A stretch of DNA of 64,000 bases from Sipunculus nudus (GCA_026874595.1 CM049320.1:38190714-38254713); one strand, 5' to 3'. Shown: positions 24,054 to 34,704, counted from the stretch's first letter. Numbers and translations: made by a program. Notes: generated by a model not told the origin, from the sequence alone.

Positions 24054-26654
24054 TTAATTATAAAAATAAATCAAAGCGGAAAATAACAAGCATGTGCTGA
24101 ATGATAAAAGAGAGGGGGAAGTCCGAACACTGAAACTCGACGATTTGTCCCAAGTTGCCAATACCCTGCAGGGGGCGCCACCGCCTCCTTTGATTTTCAT
24201 AGGCATCACGTATAACGTAGCGCCACTGGCGGGCAGTTGTCCGACATTCATCAGATTCTCAAGACCGAAGAGCCCTTTTCCTAAGAGGGTCCTGTGTGAC
24301 CAAAATTCAAGTGACTTTCCATAATCAAGAGATGGTGTATCCACTCCAACTCCATGAATGTTTCTTTTGTTCACCAGCCACTCCGAGGCCTCTTTGTGGA
24401 ATCCTGGAAAACGGAGTTTGGTTGTATCATTAGTGTTCGTACCAAAGTAAGCCGTTTTATTATCATAGTACATCCCCCAACCGGAATACATGAGAACGAC
24501 CGCTCCTTCGGGTATGGAGCCATGCTTTGTCTCCCACGCTTGCAAATCACGTGACGTCAATTGTTCGTCGGGATTGGTAACAGCGCGGTCGCTTATATCA
24601 ATAACAACAGCGGGCGACACAAGCTGCTCCAGAGGAATTTTGTCCACTGTTCTGCCGCCTTTAGTATAGTGGGATGGCGCGTCGATGTGCGTGCCGGCGT
24701 GGTCCACTGTGCTGAATTTATATAACTCAACCCTGAAAAAAAAACGAGAGAAAAAACACACAAATAAATAGAAGATAAAGAACAAGACTAAATCAGTGGC
24801 GACATCTGTCGCGTACAGTGCAAAGAAGTCTAAAAGTATACGCAGATTTATATTTTTTTACTGCTTCAACACACTTTCTTTTAATATTTCTTTTATGTTT
24901 GACAGTTTCTTAACATTTTTATCAGATAACAGAAGCTCCTAAGCGCGTGTTTACATATAATAATATACAAGATTCAATTTTATAAATATTATGGTTAAAA
25001 AGGAAATATTCGACTCTAAACATTACATTGCAGTGTAGTTCAGCTCTCACATTGCTAGCCAGTTCGACACTAAACATTGTGGCCCAGTTCTAGCTAAGGT
25101 GTCGATATTTAATATATTCAATTATTTTATTGGTGTGAATATAAAGTTCACCAAAAAATACGATAATACTGAGCCATCCACACTTTAATTGCGCCATCTG
25201 CCGGCAACCATTGGAACTTAATTATCTGCTGTGCACCCAAGAGTACGACTCTGCTGGTTAGACATTGTGGGTAAATAAATTCTTTTCCCACAATGCACTG
25301 GGGCTTCTTACAACTCCAGTGGAGTCTTAGATATAGACCATTTATCATTGGATTACACTTTATTTTCAGTTAAGGAAAAGTTACATGTACATGAATGACT
25401 CGGTGATACGGACATAAAGAAAAGACAAAATATGGAAAGCTTACTTAAGTGCAGTTTGCATGAACAGAAGTGAACTTCTCGAAATGTGACGAATTTAAAC
25501 TGTAAGGTTCGGGTCTTTAAACATGTAGTCCCGGCCGTCTCCACAAGCCCTCATAACTTGAAGAGGTTTGCTCTGAGTAGAAGTGACCTCTGGCGGAAGT
25601 ACTGTGCTCCGTTGTTTTGATATGAAATATTATATTTGGTTATATTTCAAATGTTATTGTAAAAGTTCTATTTCATCTTTAACGATCAAGTCCTGTCTGA
25701 GCATAAGGCTTCTATATAATTTCATTTGACAAAAATAAAAACATCTAATTGCGCATTCTCAGAAAAAAAATCTAATTACAGGAATGTACATTTAAAACAG
25801 TTTTTGTTCATCACAAATAAAGAGCAGCCCAGAGTCATCATTTTGCGTTTTTACGCAAAATGCAAGAAAACGCATAACGGTACACACAAAAGATTTTGAT
25901 TCCTTTCATATTAAGAATAATTCCACGGCACATGTCTTGCTTCAGTGGGGACATGTCCAGCTCAGTTTTTTTTTTTTTTTTTTGTTTTTTTCGACGAAGT
26001 ACATTTTGTCAATTAACAGTTGAGAAGAAAATAGCAATTTTGACCAAATTTTATCTTTAATTTATTAGTTTTTGTACACTTTCCTAAATAAACTTTATAT
26101 GAGACATGTTATGAAATAAGGGTTTAATCGGATAGTGTGAAAATTTAGGATTTGATATGCCTTATTTAAACAGCATAAATTTAAGCCTGTATTATATTGT
26201 TGAATGCTTGTAATTGGAAGTTACAATTTTTTTTTATTTAAAAAATTTAATAAAAAAGTTAATTTAACTTAAAATTTGTGTCGGGAGTTATTAAATTGTA
26301 ATTCTGTGGAAGGAGGCATTGTCCTGTTTGTCATACGGGGTAAGCCCCAGTGTTGTCTGGAGGGAGATTTTTTAGCGAATATTAATGGGGATTGCCTCAC
26401 CCCTACCCGCCGCCCCCCCCCCCCCCCCACACACACACACGTAAACATATCCTAAGCGTCCCTAAAATATATACGTACCAGTAGTCACCCTCTGGTCCTA
26501 CATAAACCTCTTCCAGTTTGAATCTCGGGTAGTCTGTCGGCCAATACGCGGTCTCGTTCTCCGCATAGGGATATGACATGTCGACCAACACCCTGTCACA
26601 CGTGACCAGTGACGTCAGAGCCGACACCAGTATCATAAGCCCCTGAATCCCCAT
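24054..26654 (-). CDS. Secreted cyclase-family hydrolase (kynurenine formamidase/isatin hydrolase-like)
   Basis: Two coding exons join cleanly: 26654-26479 (donor TG|GTACGT) and 24732-24054 (acceptor TTTTTTTCAG|GG), with a 1746-bp phase-2 intron completing Trp59. The 284-residue product belongs to the metal-dependent cyclase family, which hydrolyses amide or lactam bonds in kynurenine formamidase and isatin hydrolase. The metal-site motif HAGTHIDAPSHY is at 70-81. The conserved DTPSLDYG (190-197), His205, Glu217 in GLENL and LPASGA (225-230) follow in family order. Residues 1-19 form a signal peptide. The last 20 or so residues are hydrophobic (LLSFSTCLLFSALIYF) after a Ser-rich stretch at 255-260, which suggests a GPI-anchor signal or membrane tail. 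The start ATG directly follows a good splice acceptor (TTTTAATTTTCAG|ATG), so an upstream 5' UTR exon is likely. All catalytic residues I know are present. The substrate cannot be told. Confidence 0.88.
24733..26478 (-). other. Intron of the cyclase gene
   Basis: It is bounded by GT at 26478-26477 and AG at 24734-24733 on the minus strand. Near its 5' end is a (CA)n stretch beside a run of about 18 cytosines (26411-26440). Elsewhere it is AT-rich with homopolymer runs and no recognisable gene. Confidence 0.8.
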
Positions 26655-26979
26655 CTGAAAATTAAAAGAGAGACCAAGTAAATGTTTGCCCATGCATTTA
26701 TTGTAAAAAGAATACGTAATAAACGTTGGGGTTACATCTCTCATTCGTCAGTAGGCTTGGCAGAGCCTTTATCGTTAGGTCACACACACACGCACCCTCA
26801 CACACAAATACATTAGTTGTTCTACGGATTCGCCAGCTCCCTTTTTCGGTGGGAAATTTTTCTATGCAAATGAGGAATACGTCCTCGGAATAATCAAAAT
26901 GTTTTAATTGTATAATGGTCTTGGTATAGTGTTCCTAATTTGTGCTTTTACCGCGATTCCTAAAAGAATACTGGAAATG

Positions 26980-27028
<49 letters not shown>

Positions 27029-27036
27029 TTCAAGAA
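26655..27036. other. Upstream flank of the cyclase coding exon
   Basis: It contains the inferred splice acceptor at 26655-26668, short (CA)n tracts near 26780-26810 and a pure (TA)n tract at about 26983-27025. No promoter elements could be assigned. Confidence 0.45.
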
Positions 27037-27450
27037 TTAAAGCGAAATTATTTTTTTTTCCCTGGCGAACATGCAACATACCACCTTTGTCTTGAATGGA
27101 AATAAGAAAAATCGCTCTTTAAAAATTATATCTTCAATGAATTTAACTAAATCCCTGGCACTGGATTTGTATACTTTGGTTGTGTCAAGGATATTAATGC
27201 ATTGAAGGGGTAGTTTCAGAGATAACATATCGATATAAAACTGGCCTTCTTGTTCTATAATTTGACATAGCGTATAACTGGCATACTCGGTGTCATGAAT
27301 GAATGGGTTACTGTTCAAACAAATAAGCCTATGTATGATGTAACAACGTGATATGGGATGTCCTGGTTGAGTGAGCGTTATGTCCCCGTCGCTAAAGGTC
27401 ATCGGTACGAACTCCACCACAGCATCAAGGAAAATCTGCCAACTCTGCAT
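27037..27450 (-). CDS. Unrecognised open frame, 137 codons
   Basis: From the first ATG at 27450 the frame encodes 137 residues, and it stays open further upstream to about 27489. Features visible are an acidic-hydrophobic start (SWQIFLDAVVEFVPMTFSDG), a Cys/His-containing middle and a basic-hydrophobic end. I see no signal peptide, no zinc pattern and no family match. A frame this long is uncommon by chance in AT-rich DNA but not decisive. It could be a captured exon, an old transposon piece or noise. It lies directly upstream of the cyclase gene on the same strand. Confidence 0.25.
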   Translation of the reverse strand: MQSWQIFLDAVVEFVPMTFSDGDITLTQPGHPISRCYIIHRLICLNSNPFIHDTEYASYTLCQIIEQEGQFYIDMLSLKLPLQCINILDTTKVYKSSARDLVKFIEDIIFKERFFLFPFKTKVVCCMFAREKKIISL

Positions 27451-27739
27451 ATACCATGCGTGGTTAGTTATCCACCTTTCTATAAGCAAGGCTATCGCTC
27501 AGCAAAGTTCCCTAGCTAATGATCTTTTCACCCTTTCATGGAATCTTGAGCCATGATCGTTGGATTAAAACCCTAGTGTATCATAGCTTGTCAGAATATA
27601 ATGGACAGTAGTCTATTCAGCAAGCATACCATGGCCGATATGGCACAGATTTATTCTCATGTAAAACTGAACATGTGTCAGCTCAGCTGTACTCGGCACA
27701 ATCAATGCCTGTTAACAAAAATAAAAAGTTAAAAAAGAC

Positions 27740-30020
27740 CCAGACAACACTGTGGCTGAATTGAACACGGTTCAGATACTTCAGAATAACGGAAGTCCAA
27801 GACGAAATCGATGCATCAAACATATACGGAGGTGAGATTGGGAGGCAGTTAGCAGAGAAACAACCACCCAGGCCTCTCAAGCCAGAGAAGGAGCAAACTG
27901 ATGACTATCATAAAATCATCACCAAACTCAACCATCACTTCACACCTTTATGCAACCCTGGCAGTGCCCGTGCAAAACTTGACAATATGGTACAGGGTGT
28001 TGGGGAGACCATGACACAGTTCGATGTAAAGGTAAGACAGCAGGCTGATAAGTGTCAATTTCCTGACAAAGAAGATGCAATCCGCAGCAAACTTCTAAAA
28101 GTATGAAGGATGGCAGACTCCGTCGTGAGGCAATGGTCAAACGATATAACCCCACAGACCTCCTCCTACATGCTGCCAACAAGGAAGATGTAGAACGATA
28201 GGCATCCATGATGGAGACACAGCAAATAGGGTAGCAAGTAACCGCATAATTCAGCAAACAGCCAAAGACAATGAAGACATTTATTAAGACACGACTCTAG
28301 ATCTTCATGCCTAGCATCTGACAAAACATGCAATAATTGGTGTCAAAACAGGGCACTTCTCCAAAAAAAAAGTCGCACTGCCAAGCTCAGAGAGCAAACC
28401 CCAGAAAAAGCACAATGTGAAAACCACTGAGGATGAAGATGAGGATGTCGAAGTTCTCCTCAAAGTAACCCCGAGTTGCACAAACCGTAAATCAATAATG
28501 GTCAACATGATCCATGATGGTATAACAGGGTCAAGTTTCAAATTGATTGTGTGTCAGTGTCAGTGTATGTAGTACCAAGACAGCTGGTACCAAACCTTGA
28601 ACCCGGACGGTATACATCTAAGCTTGTTGTCCTGAATGAGGAAGTAGTCAACCCTCTTGGTAAATGCAGGACAATGCTACGGAACTGTAGAAATAACAAG
28701 AAATAATCCACAGAACTTGAAGTGGTAGAGGAATCATTAACCCAACTACTGTGAAAGCGGCACAGTGAAGCCATGAACTTGATAACAATACATTATATGA
28801 ACATTGCTGGGGTTCAAGAACATAAAGCTTTCATCGAAGGACTAGGAACACTGCCTGGAGTGGTACATCTAACCATCAATGCTGCAGCCGAACCTTATGC
28901 TGTAGCCTCCTGCAGTATACCATTCATCCTCAAGGTCAAGGCCAAGCTAGACGAATTGGCAGATTTAGGGATTATGCTATAGTTGATGAACCAACAGAAT
29001 TGGCCAGTCGCATGGTTGCTAGCACCAAAGAGAACGGAGACATCCGTCTCTGCATAGACCTTCACCTCCTCAACCAGGCGTTGAAGCGCGAGTTCCATGC
29101 ATTGCCAATTTTGGATCACATTCTGCCAGATTCCGCGAAAAGCCAAGGTGTTCTCCAAATTCGCCCTCAAGAATGGCTATTAGAATTGCCAACTTGATGA
29201 GCCATCCAGTTACTTGACCTGCTTCATTAGTCCGTTTGGGAGTTACCGCTGGCTGAGACTGGCCTTCGGGCTGGCGGTATCAAGCGAAATATTCCCGAAG
29301 AGACTGCTTTCTGCTCTGGAAGGTCTCAAAGGAGTGGCCTGCATCCATATGACATACTTGTGTACGGCATAGGAGATACAGAGTTAGAGGCCAACGCAGA
29401 CCATGATAAGAAAGTTGTGCAGCCACTCGCCCGTTGTGATCAATACGCGATCAGGTTGAATCCAGACAAAACCGAGAAGAGACAAACTAGCATACTATTC
29501 CAAGGTCACATCATTACAAATGAAGGAATCTGGCCAGATCCTGATAAGATACATGCAGTCACACACATGGAAGAGCCCCAAAATATTACTTATGTTCAGC
29601 GACTCGCAGGTATGATGAATTACCTATCCAGGATTTTACCGAAATTGTCTCAGGTCATGGAACCCATTCGTCTGACGTGTTAGGTGGTCAGTTGGCATCG
29701 GGGTCCAAAACATAATGATGCTTTTCCAAAGTAAAAGAGTTGGTCACTGGTGCACCCGTTTTGAGCTTCTACAAGCATGTCCTGTCGTTAGCGATCCAGT
29801 GCGATGCCACCAGAGTGCCTTAAGAGCAACGCTTCTGCAGAATGGTTAACCTTTGTCCTACGCAAGCCGAGCTCTCACCCTCACAGAGACTCCATATGCC
29901 TAACTGGAGATGCTGGCCGTGGTGTTTGATCTCCCTGTGACCTGCCACTCACAAGATGTTAGCACTAGAAGGTTTCTTCAGGTTTGGCCAGATGCAAAGC
30001 ACCCAATCATTTTTGCTAGA
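27740..30020 (+). pseudogene. Decayed Gypsy element, 5' part: gag, protease, RT, start of RNase H
   Basis: Frameshifted but colinear Gypsy blocks are visible. Gag lies at about 27870-28110 (TDDYHKIITKLNHHFTP, then VKVRQQADKCQFPDKEDAIR). Protease follows around 28535-28690, with the catalytic D(S/T)G replaced by DCVS and a LGKCRTMLRN block. Reverse transcriptase runs at about 28860-29680: SIPFILKVKAKLDELADLGI, then KENGDIRLCIDLHLLNQALK, the catalytic box at about 29350 reading YDILVYG with one Asp lost, then LNPDKTEKRQTSILFQGHI and QRLAGMMNYLSRILPKLSQ. The start of RNase H (TLTETPYA, LEMLAVVFDL) is at about 29875-29935. Stops and the missing catalytic Asp show it is dead. The element resumes at 37800. 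Confidence 0.85.
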
Positions 30021-30380
30021 AAAGTTAAATTTGATTGGCTAAGCGTGTAAATAAAGATGCAAAAAATGTTAAACGAAATATGATTGGCTCAGTGTGTAAA
30101 CATACATGGCTGCGTCCATGCCAAACTCGTTCAGCACTGCAAGAGAGGAAATATGCAAATAGTGGGGGATAACTGACGTCAGGCCATACAGAGACTGTCT
30201 TGAGAGGTGATGATTGCATCGTAGGTATTCCAACGGGCGGTAGAAAAAATCTGTGCTACCAAGCATATTCTACCGCAATGAAAACGCCCGGCATCTCGTA
30301 CAACATCCGATTGTGCTGGTCAAGCCCACAACGTGATTGATTAAATATTAGGCAGGGGGAATTTCTAAGAGACAGCAGCG
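30021..30380. other. Unassigned insert within the decayed Gypsy RNase H
   Basis: Sequence here, together with 37721-37800 on the other side of the nested element, separates the two halves of the RNase H homology. It has an internal near-duplicate (GATTGGCTAAGCGTGTAAA and GATTGGCTCAGTGTGTAAA). It may be a further small insertion that arrived before the 1.3-kb-LTR element. Confidence 0.4.
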
Positions 30381-30385
30381 CCTGG

Positions 30386-31210
30386 TGTCACAGAATTATC
30401 ATGATATCCTTTATTATTATTAATTTCACTATGTCAAATTCTGTGGCATGTTCTTCTGTGTTCATACCCTGGGGATCTTTAAAACGATTTGCACTCTGTG
30501 AACAGGGATTTCCGTGTATTGTTCTTGCGGGGGTGTTAATAGCGGTCCAATCTGAATCCAACGCGCACACATTTCAGGGAACCAGTGAACCATGCAATGT
30601 TGGGGTTGTGAAGCGTCATATGGTCTCTAGGTAAAGATGCCGATATTTTACAGAGGCTACAGTAAATTTTGGCCGATAAGCGCCCGGTAGCGAATTCTGA
30701 ACGAAAAAGGCTCTGAACAAATAGTTCAATTGGCAGAAAGACTCCAAGCAGGAAGCTGCAAGCTTCATAATAGGACAATTTTTGTTATTGGGGCCCCCCG
30801 AGCCGTGGAGTCGTGTTATTGAAGGCCAACTCATTTTTTTTTGTTGCTGAATGAACATTTTTGTTGCTGATATCAGCCGCATACGTACTTATGTCTGTGT
30901 TGTGATTTGTCGGGCCCGGAGACATGGTGCAGGAGACGAGTCGTCTGAAGTAGAGCCATGGAGACGTGATGCGGTAGACTCCAATGAGACTTGTTGGTGT
31001 ACCGACACTACTGCCACAAGTCCAGAGGTCGAAGAACAACCCTGTGTTACTTGCCTGTCTGAGGAGTCATAAACACCAACCCATAGTGTTTTCGTGCACG
31101 GTGAGCCTAAGTTCTATTCCTACTGATGAAATTTGCCGTAGCCTGTATAATTCTTATACCATGTCAAGAATATACTGTAGGCCTACCAATTTGCGGTCTT
31201 CTTTTAGTAT
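30386..31210 (+). repeat. 5' LTR of the truncated-gag element, first segment
   Basis: This is colinear with 36408-37242 of the 3' LTR. Its start TGTCACAG lies directly after the target duplication. The 3' LTR begins TGATTTCACAG, so the two starts differ by a three-base indel. The segment ends at the GTAT target site of the inserted Gypsy element. Confidence 0.88.
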
Positions 31211-31544
31211 TGTAACGTGCAACCGAGTTCACAAACAGAAGAAAAGCACTGCTGGTTTTCTACTAGGTCTTTACTTGACAAAAATCAAAGATACACTGCC
31301 GGGTGAGGACCCCACCCCTGCATACATGGATATATCACACATACACACCCCCTAATCTATCATGTCAGCAACAGGCCTGTTATCCTCTGGGTGACCCCTG
31401 GGAGCCTGGGGCACCAGTACACACAAGCTGGTCACTGTCACCTCACAGCAGGGGTTCCCAGCTGCCTGCTGTTATCAATTAAGACCACTCAATTATCTAC
31501 TGGTATACAGATTCCTCACTGCTATAAGATATAAAATCATTACA
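31211..31544 (-). repeat. 3' LTR of the young Gypsy element (334 bp)
   Basis: It is identical to 34705-35038 except at two sites: a T/A difference in CTGCTGTTATC versus CTGCTGTAATC, and the end ATCATTACA versus ATCAATACA. The plus-strand ends are TGTAACGTGC and TTACA. Confidence 0.95.
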
Positions 31545-31560
31545 CTGCTCCCCCCTTAAA
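31545..31560 (-). promoter_or_regulatory. Polypurine tract of the young Gypsy element
   Basis: On the minus strand the sequence immediately before the 3' LTR reads TTTAAGGGGGGAGCAG, followed by TGTAATG. This purine run is where plus-strand DNA synthesis is expected to be primed. Confidence 0.85.
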
Positions 31561-31904
31561 AGAAAGAATGCGTTCTCGCATTCAAAGAAATGAAATTATA
31601 ATTGAGATATAACAATGATATAACAGAAATTTGAATGAATATAAACTTAGGTACTTACAGTCACATTCAAAGTTAATTGAGGGGAATTTACTAAACAACA
31701 TTGCTGTGAACTCCAAGAGGTGACCAGTGTAGTCTTACTAATATTTTACTCTTACAAAGTTGAACACTTGGAAAATAAACATGACAAGTGGTTCTTGTAA
31801 TATAACCATCCACCTGAAACTAGAATAACAACAACAACAAAAAATAATAATACAAGTAAATATTACGCTGATTACAATCTCCGTAAAACTGCGTAATAAT
31901 AAAT

Positions 31905-33611
31905 TCAATTTTTTGCATCAGTCTGGAACCAATCGGGTTTGTTTTCACCTTGATATGGCTTTAGCCTGTCAACATGGACCACTTTAGGAGTGGCTTTTTG
32001 ATTTTTCTTAATTCTGTACACCACATCACTGAGTCTATTTATAACAACATAAGGTCCATCCCATGAAAACTGTAGTTTTGGCGTGAGTCCTTTCTTGCGC
32101 TGAGGGTTATGCAGCCACACAGCATCACCTGTTTTGTAACACACAGAAGCCGCACGATGATCATAATTCTTTTTCTGTTTGTCCGACATGGATTTAATAT
32201 TTAGCCGCGCAAATTCATATATTTTTGACATTCCCTGCTGTAGTGAGTACACATACTCCGACACATTATTCACAGTTGGTTCTACAGGACTGCCCATTAC
32301 CACATCAATGGGAAGTTTTGGATTTCTGCCCAGCATTAGCTGGCATGATGTATGACCAGTGGTTTCATGAACAGAAGAGCGGTAGGCCATCATAAGCAAA
32401 GACAAGTGTTCATCCCAGTCCCTTTGATTTTGATTTACATATTTTGATAGCATGTCTTCTAAAGTTCTATTAAACCGTTCCACCATGCCATCAGATTGTG
32501 GGTGAAGGGCTGTGGTATGCGTCTTGTCAATATCAAGAAGCTGACACATCTCCTTAAACAATTTGGCTTCAAAATTCCTACCTTGATCGGAATGTAGCTG
32601 TGATGGCAATCCAAACCTCGAAAAGTACTGCTTAACCAACACATCAGCGACTGTTGAAGCTTCTTGATTTTTTAAAGGAAATGCTTCAGTCCACTTTGTG
32701 AAATAATCAGATACCACAAGGATAAACCTATTTCCTTGTGCACTTTCAGGGAGGGGTCCTAGGATATCAATGGCGGTTCTTTCCATGGGAGCACCCACAT
32801 TATATGTCTGCATTGGTGCCTTGCCTGACCGAGTTGCTTTCTTCCTTTTAGCACAAGTCTCACATTGCCTACACCACTTTTCCACATCTGTTCGCAGACC
32901 AACCCAGTGGTATCTGTCTCTGATCTTAGCTAATGTTTTATTAACCCCAAGATGACCACCAGTGATTGAATTATGAAGCTGCTTTAAAACAGTAGGCCTT
33001 AAATCTATTGGGGCCACTAATTTGTATGTGAAGCTCTCACCAGACACAGACTCCCACTGCCGATATAATACACCATCCCTTATCACAAGCAGCTCCCACT
33101 GGGACCAGTATGACTTTAACTTAGGGCCAGCTGAGGACACCTCTGACCATGCTGGCCTCTCTGTGTTAGCTACCTTCCAGGCAATCACTTCACACAGCTC
33201 ACGGTCATTTAACTGGCCATCTCGTAGCTCTATGTTTGTCCATGTCTGGACCCACGGTTCCTCATGACAGTGATCCCTGTTCTGGCTTCTTGTTAAGGCA
33301 GCACACTTATTTTCTCTATTATCACTGATCTTACATGTTGTAACTAATTGGCTGAGGAAGCTTTTCATGCATAGCCTGGTCAGTATGAAAAACTGTAGAA
33401 TATTTGTGAATATTGCATACTTGCAAGTTGATGATGTAGGCTTTTGAACAACCCTTGCTTGTCGCACTGGCTCACCATTTCCTTTTTCTTCTTCAATGTT
33501 GCCACTGATAAATAGCCCATCACCTATAGAGTCCAGGGTACTGGTTTTAGCATGGGGTGCCGTAGGCCTAAATTCGGGCAATACAGAATTTATTGCCTCC
33601 TGTCCTGCCAA
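31905..33611 (-). CDS. Gypsy integrase-containing pol remnant
   Basis: The 568-codon frame overlaps the end of gag by 22 nt in the -1 frame, the usual gag-pol relationship. The first codon here is TTG, so expression would need ribosomal frameshifting; no classical slippery heptamer is visible. Residues 30-50 (DGLFISGNIEEEKGN) resemble the start of a protease, but no DTG follows, and no RT or RNase H is present. From about residue 140 the order is normal for Gypsy integrase: pre-integrase region, zinc motif (His213, His220, Cys250, Cys253), catalytic Asp282, Asp342 and Glu378, and a C-terminal GPY/F-type module (WDGPYVVINRL, VDRLKPY). The integrase therefore looks intact, while residues 50-120 appear to be novel sequence created at the deletion. 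Confidence 0.9.
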   Translation of the reverse strand: MAGQEAINSVLPEFRPTAPHAKTSTLDSIGDGLFISGNIEEEKGNGEPVRQARVVQKPTSSTCKYAIFTNILQFFILTRLCMKSFLSQLVTTCKISDNRENKCAALTRSQNRDHCHEEPWVQTWTNIELRDGQLNDRELCEVIAWKVANTERPAWSEVSSAGPKLKSYWSQWELLVIRDGVLYRQWESVSGESFTYKLVAPIDLRPTVLKQLHNSITGGHLGVNKTLAKIRDRYHWVGLRTDVEKWCRQCETCAKRKKATRSGKAPMQTYNVGAPMERTAIDILGPLPESAQGNRFILVVSDYFTKWTEAFPLKNQEASTVADVLVKQYFSRFGLPSQLHSDQGRNFEAKLFKEMCQLLDIDKTHTTALHPQSDGMVERFNRTLEDMLSKYVNQNQRDWDEHLSLLMMAYRSSVHETTGHTSCQLMLGRNPKLPIDVVMGSPVEPTVNNVSEYVYSLQQGMSKIYEFARLNIKSMSDKQKKNYDHRAASVCYKTGDAVWLHNPQRKKGLTPKLQFSWDGPYVVINRLSDVVYRIKKNQKATPKVVHVDRLKPYQGENKPDWFQTDAKN

Positions 33612-34669
33612 GTTTCGGCCTGTGAACTTGACATTTGGTCGTTTCCCTGCTGCACTTGTCTGTTATCTGTTCTCTGTCTTTGGATATGGGGACAATTACG
33701 ACGAATGTGGCCAACTACACCACATTCCCAACAGGCGACATTCCTATTTGGACTGTCTCTGATTCTCATATTTCTCAGTTCTTCTTGTAGTACTTGCCTT
33801 ATGGTGTCTTTAAGATGTGGGGTGTGTGCTGTACTTACTTGAGGATGTGCTGCCCTTATTTGTCTCCAACCTTGACTTGCTGCTTGCTGGAAAGCCTCCA
33901 ACTCCATTGCGATTTTTAAAGTTTCCTCAAATGAAGTGGGGCGAGATTGTTTAATTTTCCAGCGTGTATCCCTGTCAGGTATGGCATCCACAAAATGGTC
34001 ACATGCCAGCGTGTCCCGAAGTTTCGTCGTAGCATCTGGGTAAGCCATCCTTGTTAGTCTTTTGATATTTTGTGCCAGCTCCTGTAGGCATTCGTCCCGT
34101 CTCCTGACAAGAGTTTTCAACTGCGCACGGAAGAGTTCAGCCTGCTGATCTACTCCATACCTTGAACGCATGGCTGTCACAAGGCAATCATAATTACGCT
34201 GTCCAGGCTGATCTAAGTCTGCTAAAACTCCACGAGCTGGACCTGCTAGGCTTGCAGCTAAATGCATAGCTTTTTCTTCTGTTTTCCAGGCATTTAAGTC
34301 TGATATGATACCAAACTGTGTTTCGTAGTCCTCCCATGGGCTACTCCCATCATAAAGGGGTGGTCTTACTGTTGTTTTAACCATAGGTGTTGTCCGAACT
34401 ACAACAGGATGATTTGTATCAGTATCGTCCAGACCTTCTGATTTACTACCACCTTGTTGTTTTTCTAGGTGTAGGAGTGCATCATGATTCTCCGACATCT
34501 TCCTGGCTACATGATCTACTTTCAGCCACATGTTTTCCAGTTGTTCCCCCACCTTATTACAGAGTCTTTCTTCCAGTCTATCAAACCAGTCCCCTGACAC
34601 TTGGGGCGATTGTTTCACTTCATTTGTGTCAACAGTCTGCTTAAACACAACTTCTTCATCACTAGACAT
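33590..34669 (-). CDS. Gypsy Gag (capsid and nucleocapsid)
   Basis: From the ATG at 34669 the frame encodes 359 residues (MSSDEEVVFKQTVD at the start). The middle has the capsid-like block WEDYETQFGIISDLNAW, LAASLAGPARGVLADL and a YGVDQQAELFRAQLKTLVRR region. Near the end is one CCHC zinc knuckle, CWECGVVGHIRRNC. Gag packages element RNA into particles. The frame continues upstream of the ATG into the LTR without a stop, but ATG at 34669 is the natural start, 17 nt inside the primer-binding site. The gene is uninterrupted. Confidence 0.9.
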   Translation of the reverse strand: MSSDEEVVFKQTVDTNEVKQSPQVSGDWFDRLEERLCNKVGEQLENMWLKVDHVARKMSENHDALLHLEKQQGGSKSEGLDDTDTNHPVVVRTTPMVKTTVRPPLYDGSSPWEDYETQFGIISDLNAWKTEEKAMHLAASLAGPARGVLADLDQPGQRNYDCLVTAMRSRYGVDQQAELFRAQLKTLVRRRDECLQELAQNIKRLTRMAYPDATTKLRDTLACDHFVDAIPDRDTRWKIKQSRPTSFEETLKIAMELEAFQQAASQGWRQIRAAHPQVSTAHTPHLKDTIRQVLQEELRNMRIRDSPNRNVACWECGVVGHIRRNCPHIQRQRTDNRQVQQGNDQMSSSQAETWQDRRQ

Positions 34670-34685
34670 GTTTTCTGGGTAATAT

Positions 34686-34703
34686 ATCCCACCGCTGCCA
34701 CCA
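34686..34703 (-). promoter_or_regulatory. Primer-binding site, tRNA-Leu type
   Basis: One base after the 5' LTR the minus strand reads TGGTGGCAGCGGTGGGAT. This is complementary to the 3' end of eukaryotic tRNA-Leu(AAG/UAG), which as I remember ends ATCCCACCGCTGCCA plus CCA. The full 18 nt match. Confidence 0.85.
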
Positions 34704-34704
34704 A

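Noticed and set aside
30389-31210. Several 60-90-codon frames repeated at 36.4-37.1 kb
   Set aside because: They are duplicated because they lie in the two LTRs of one element. The duplication is not evidence of coding.
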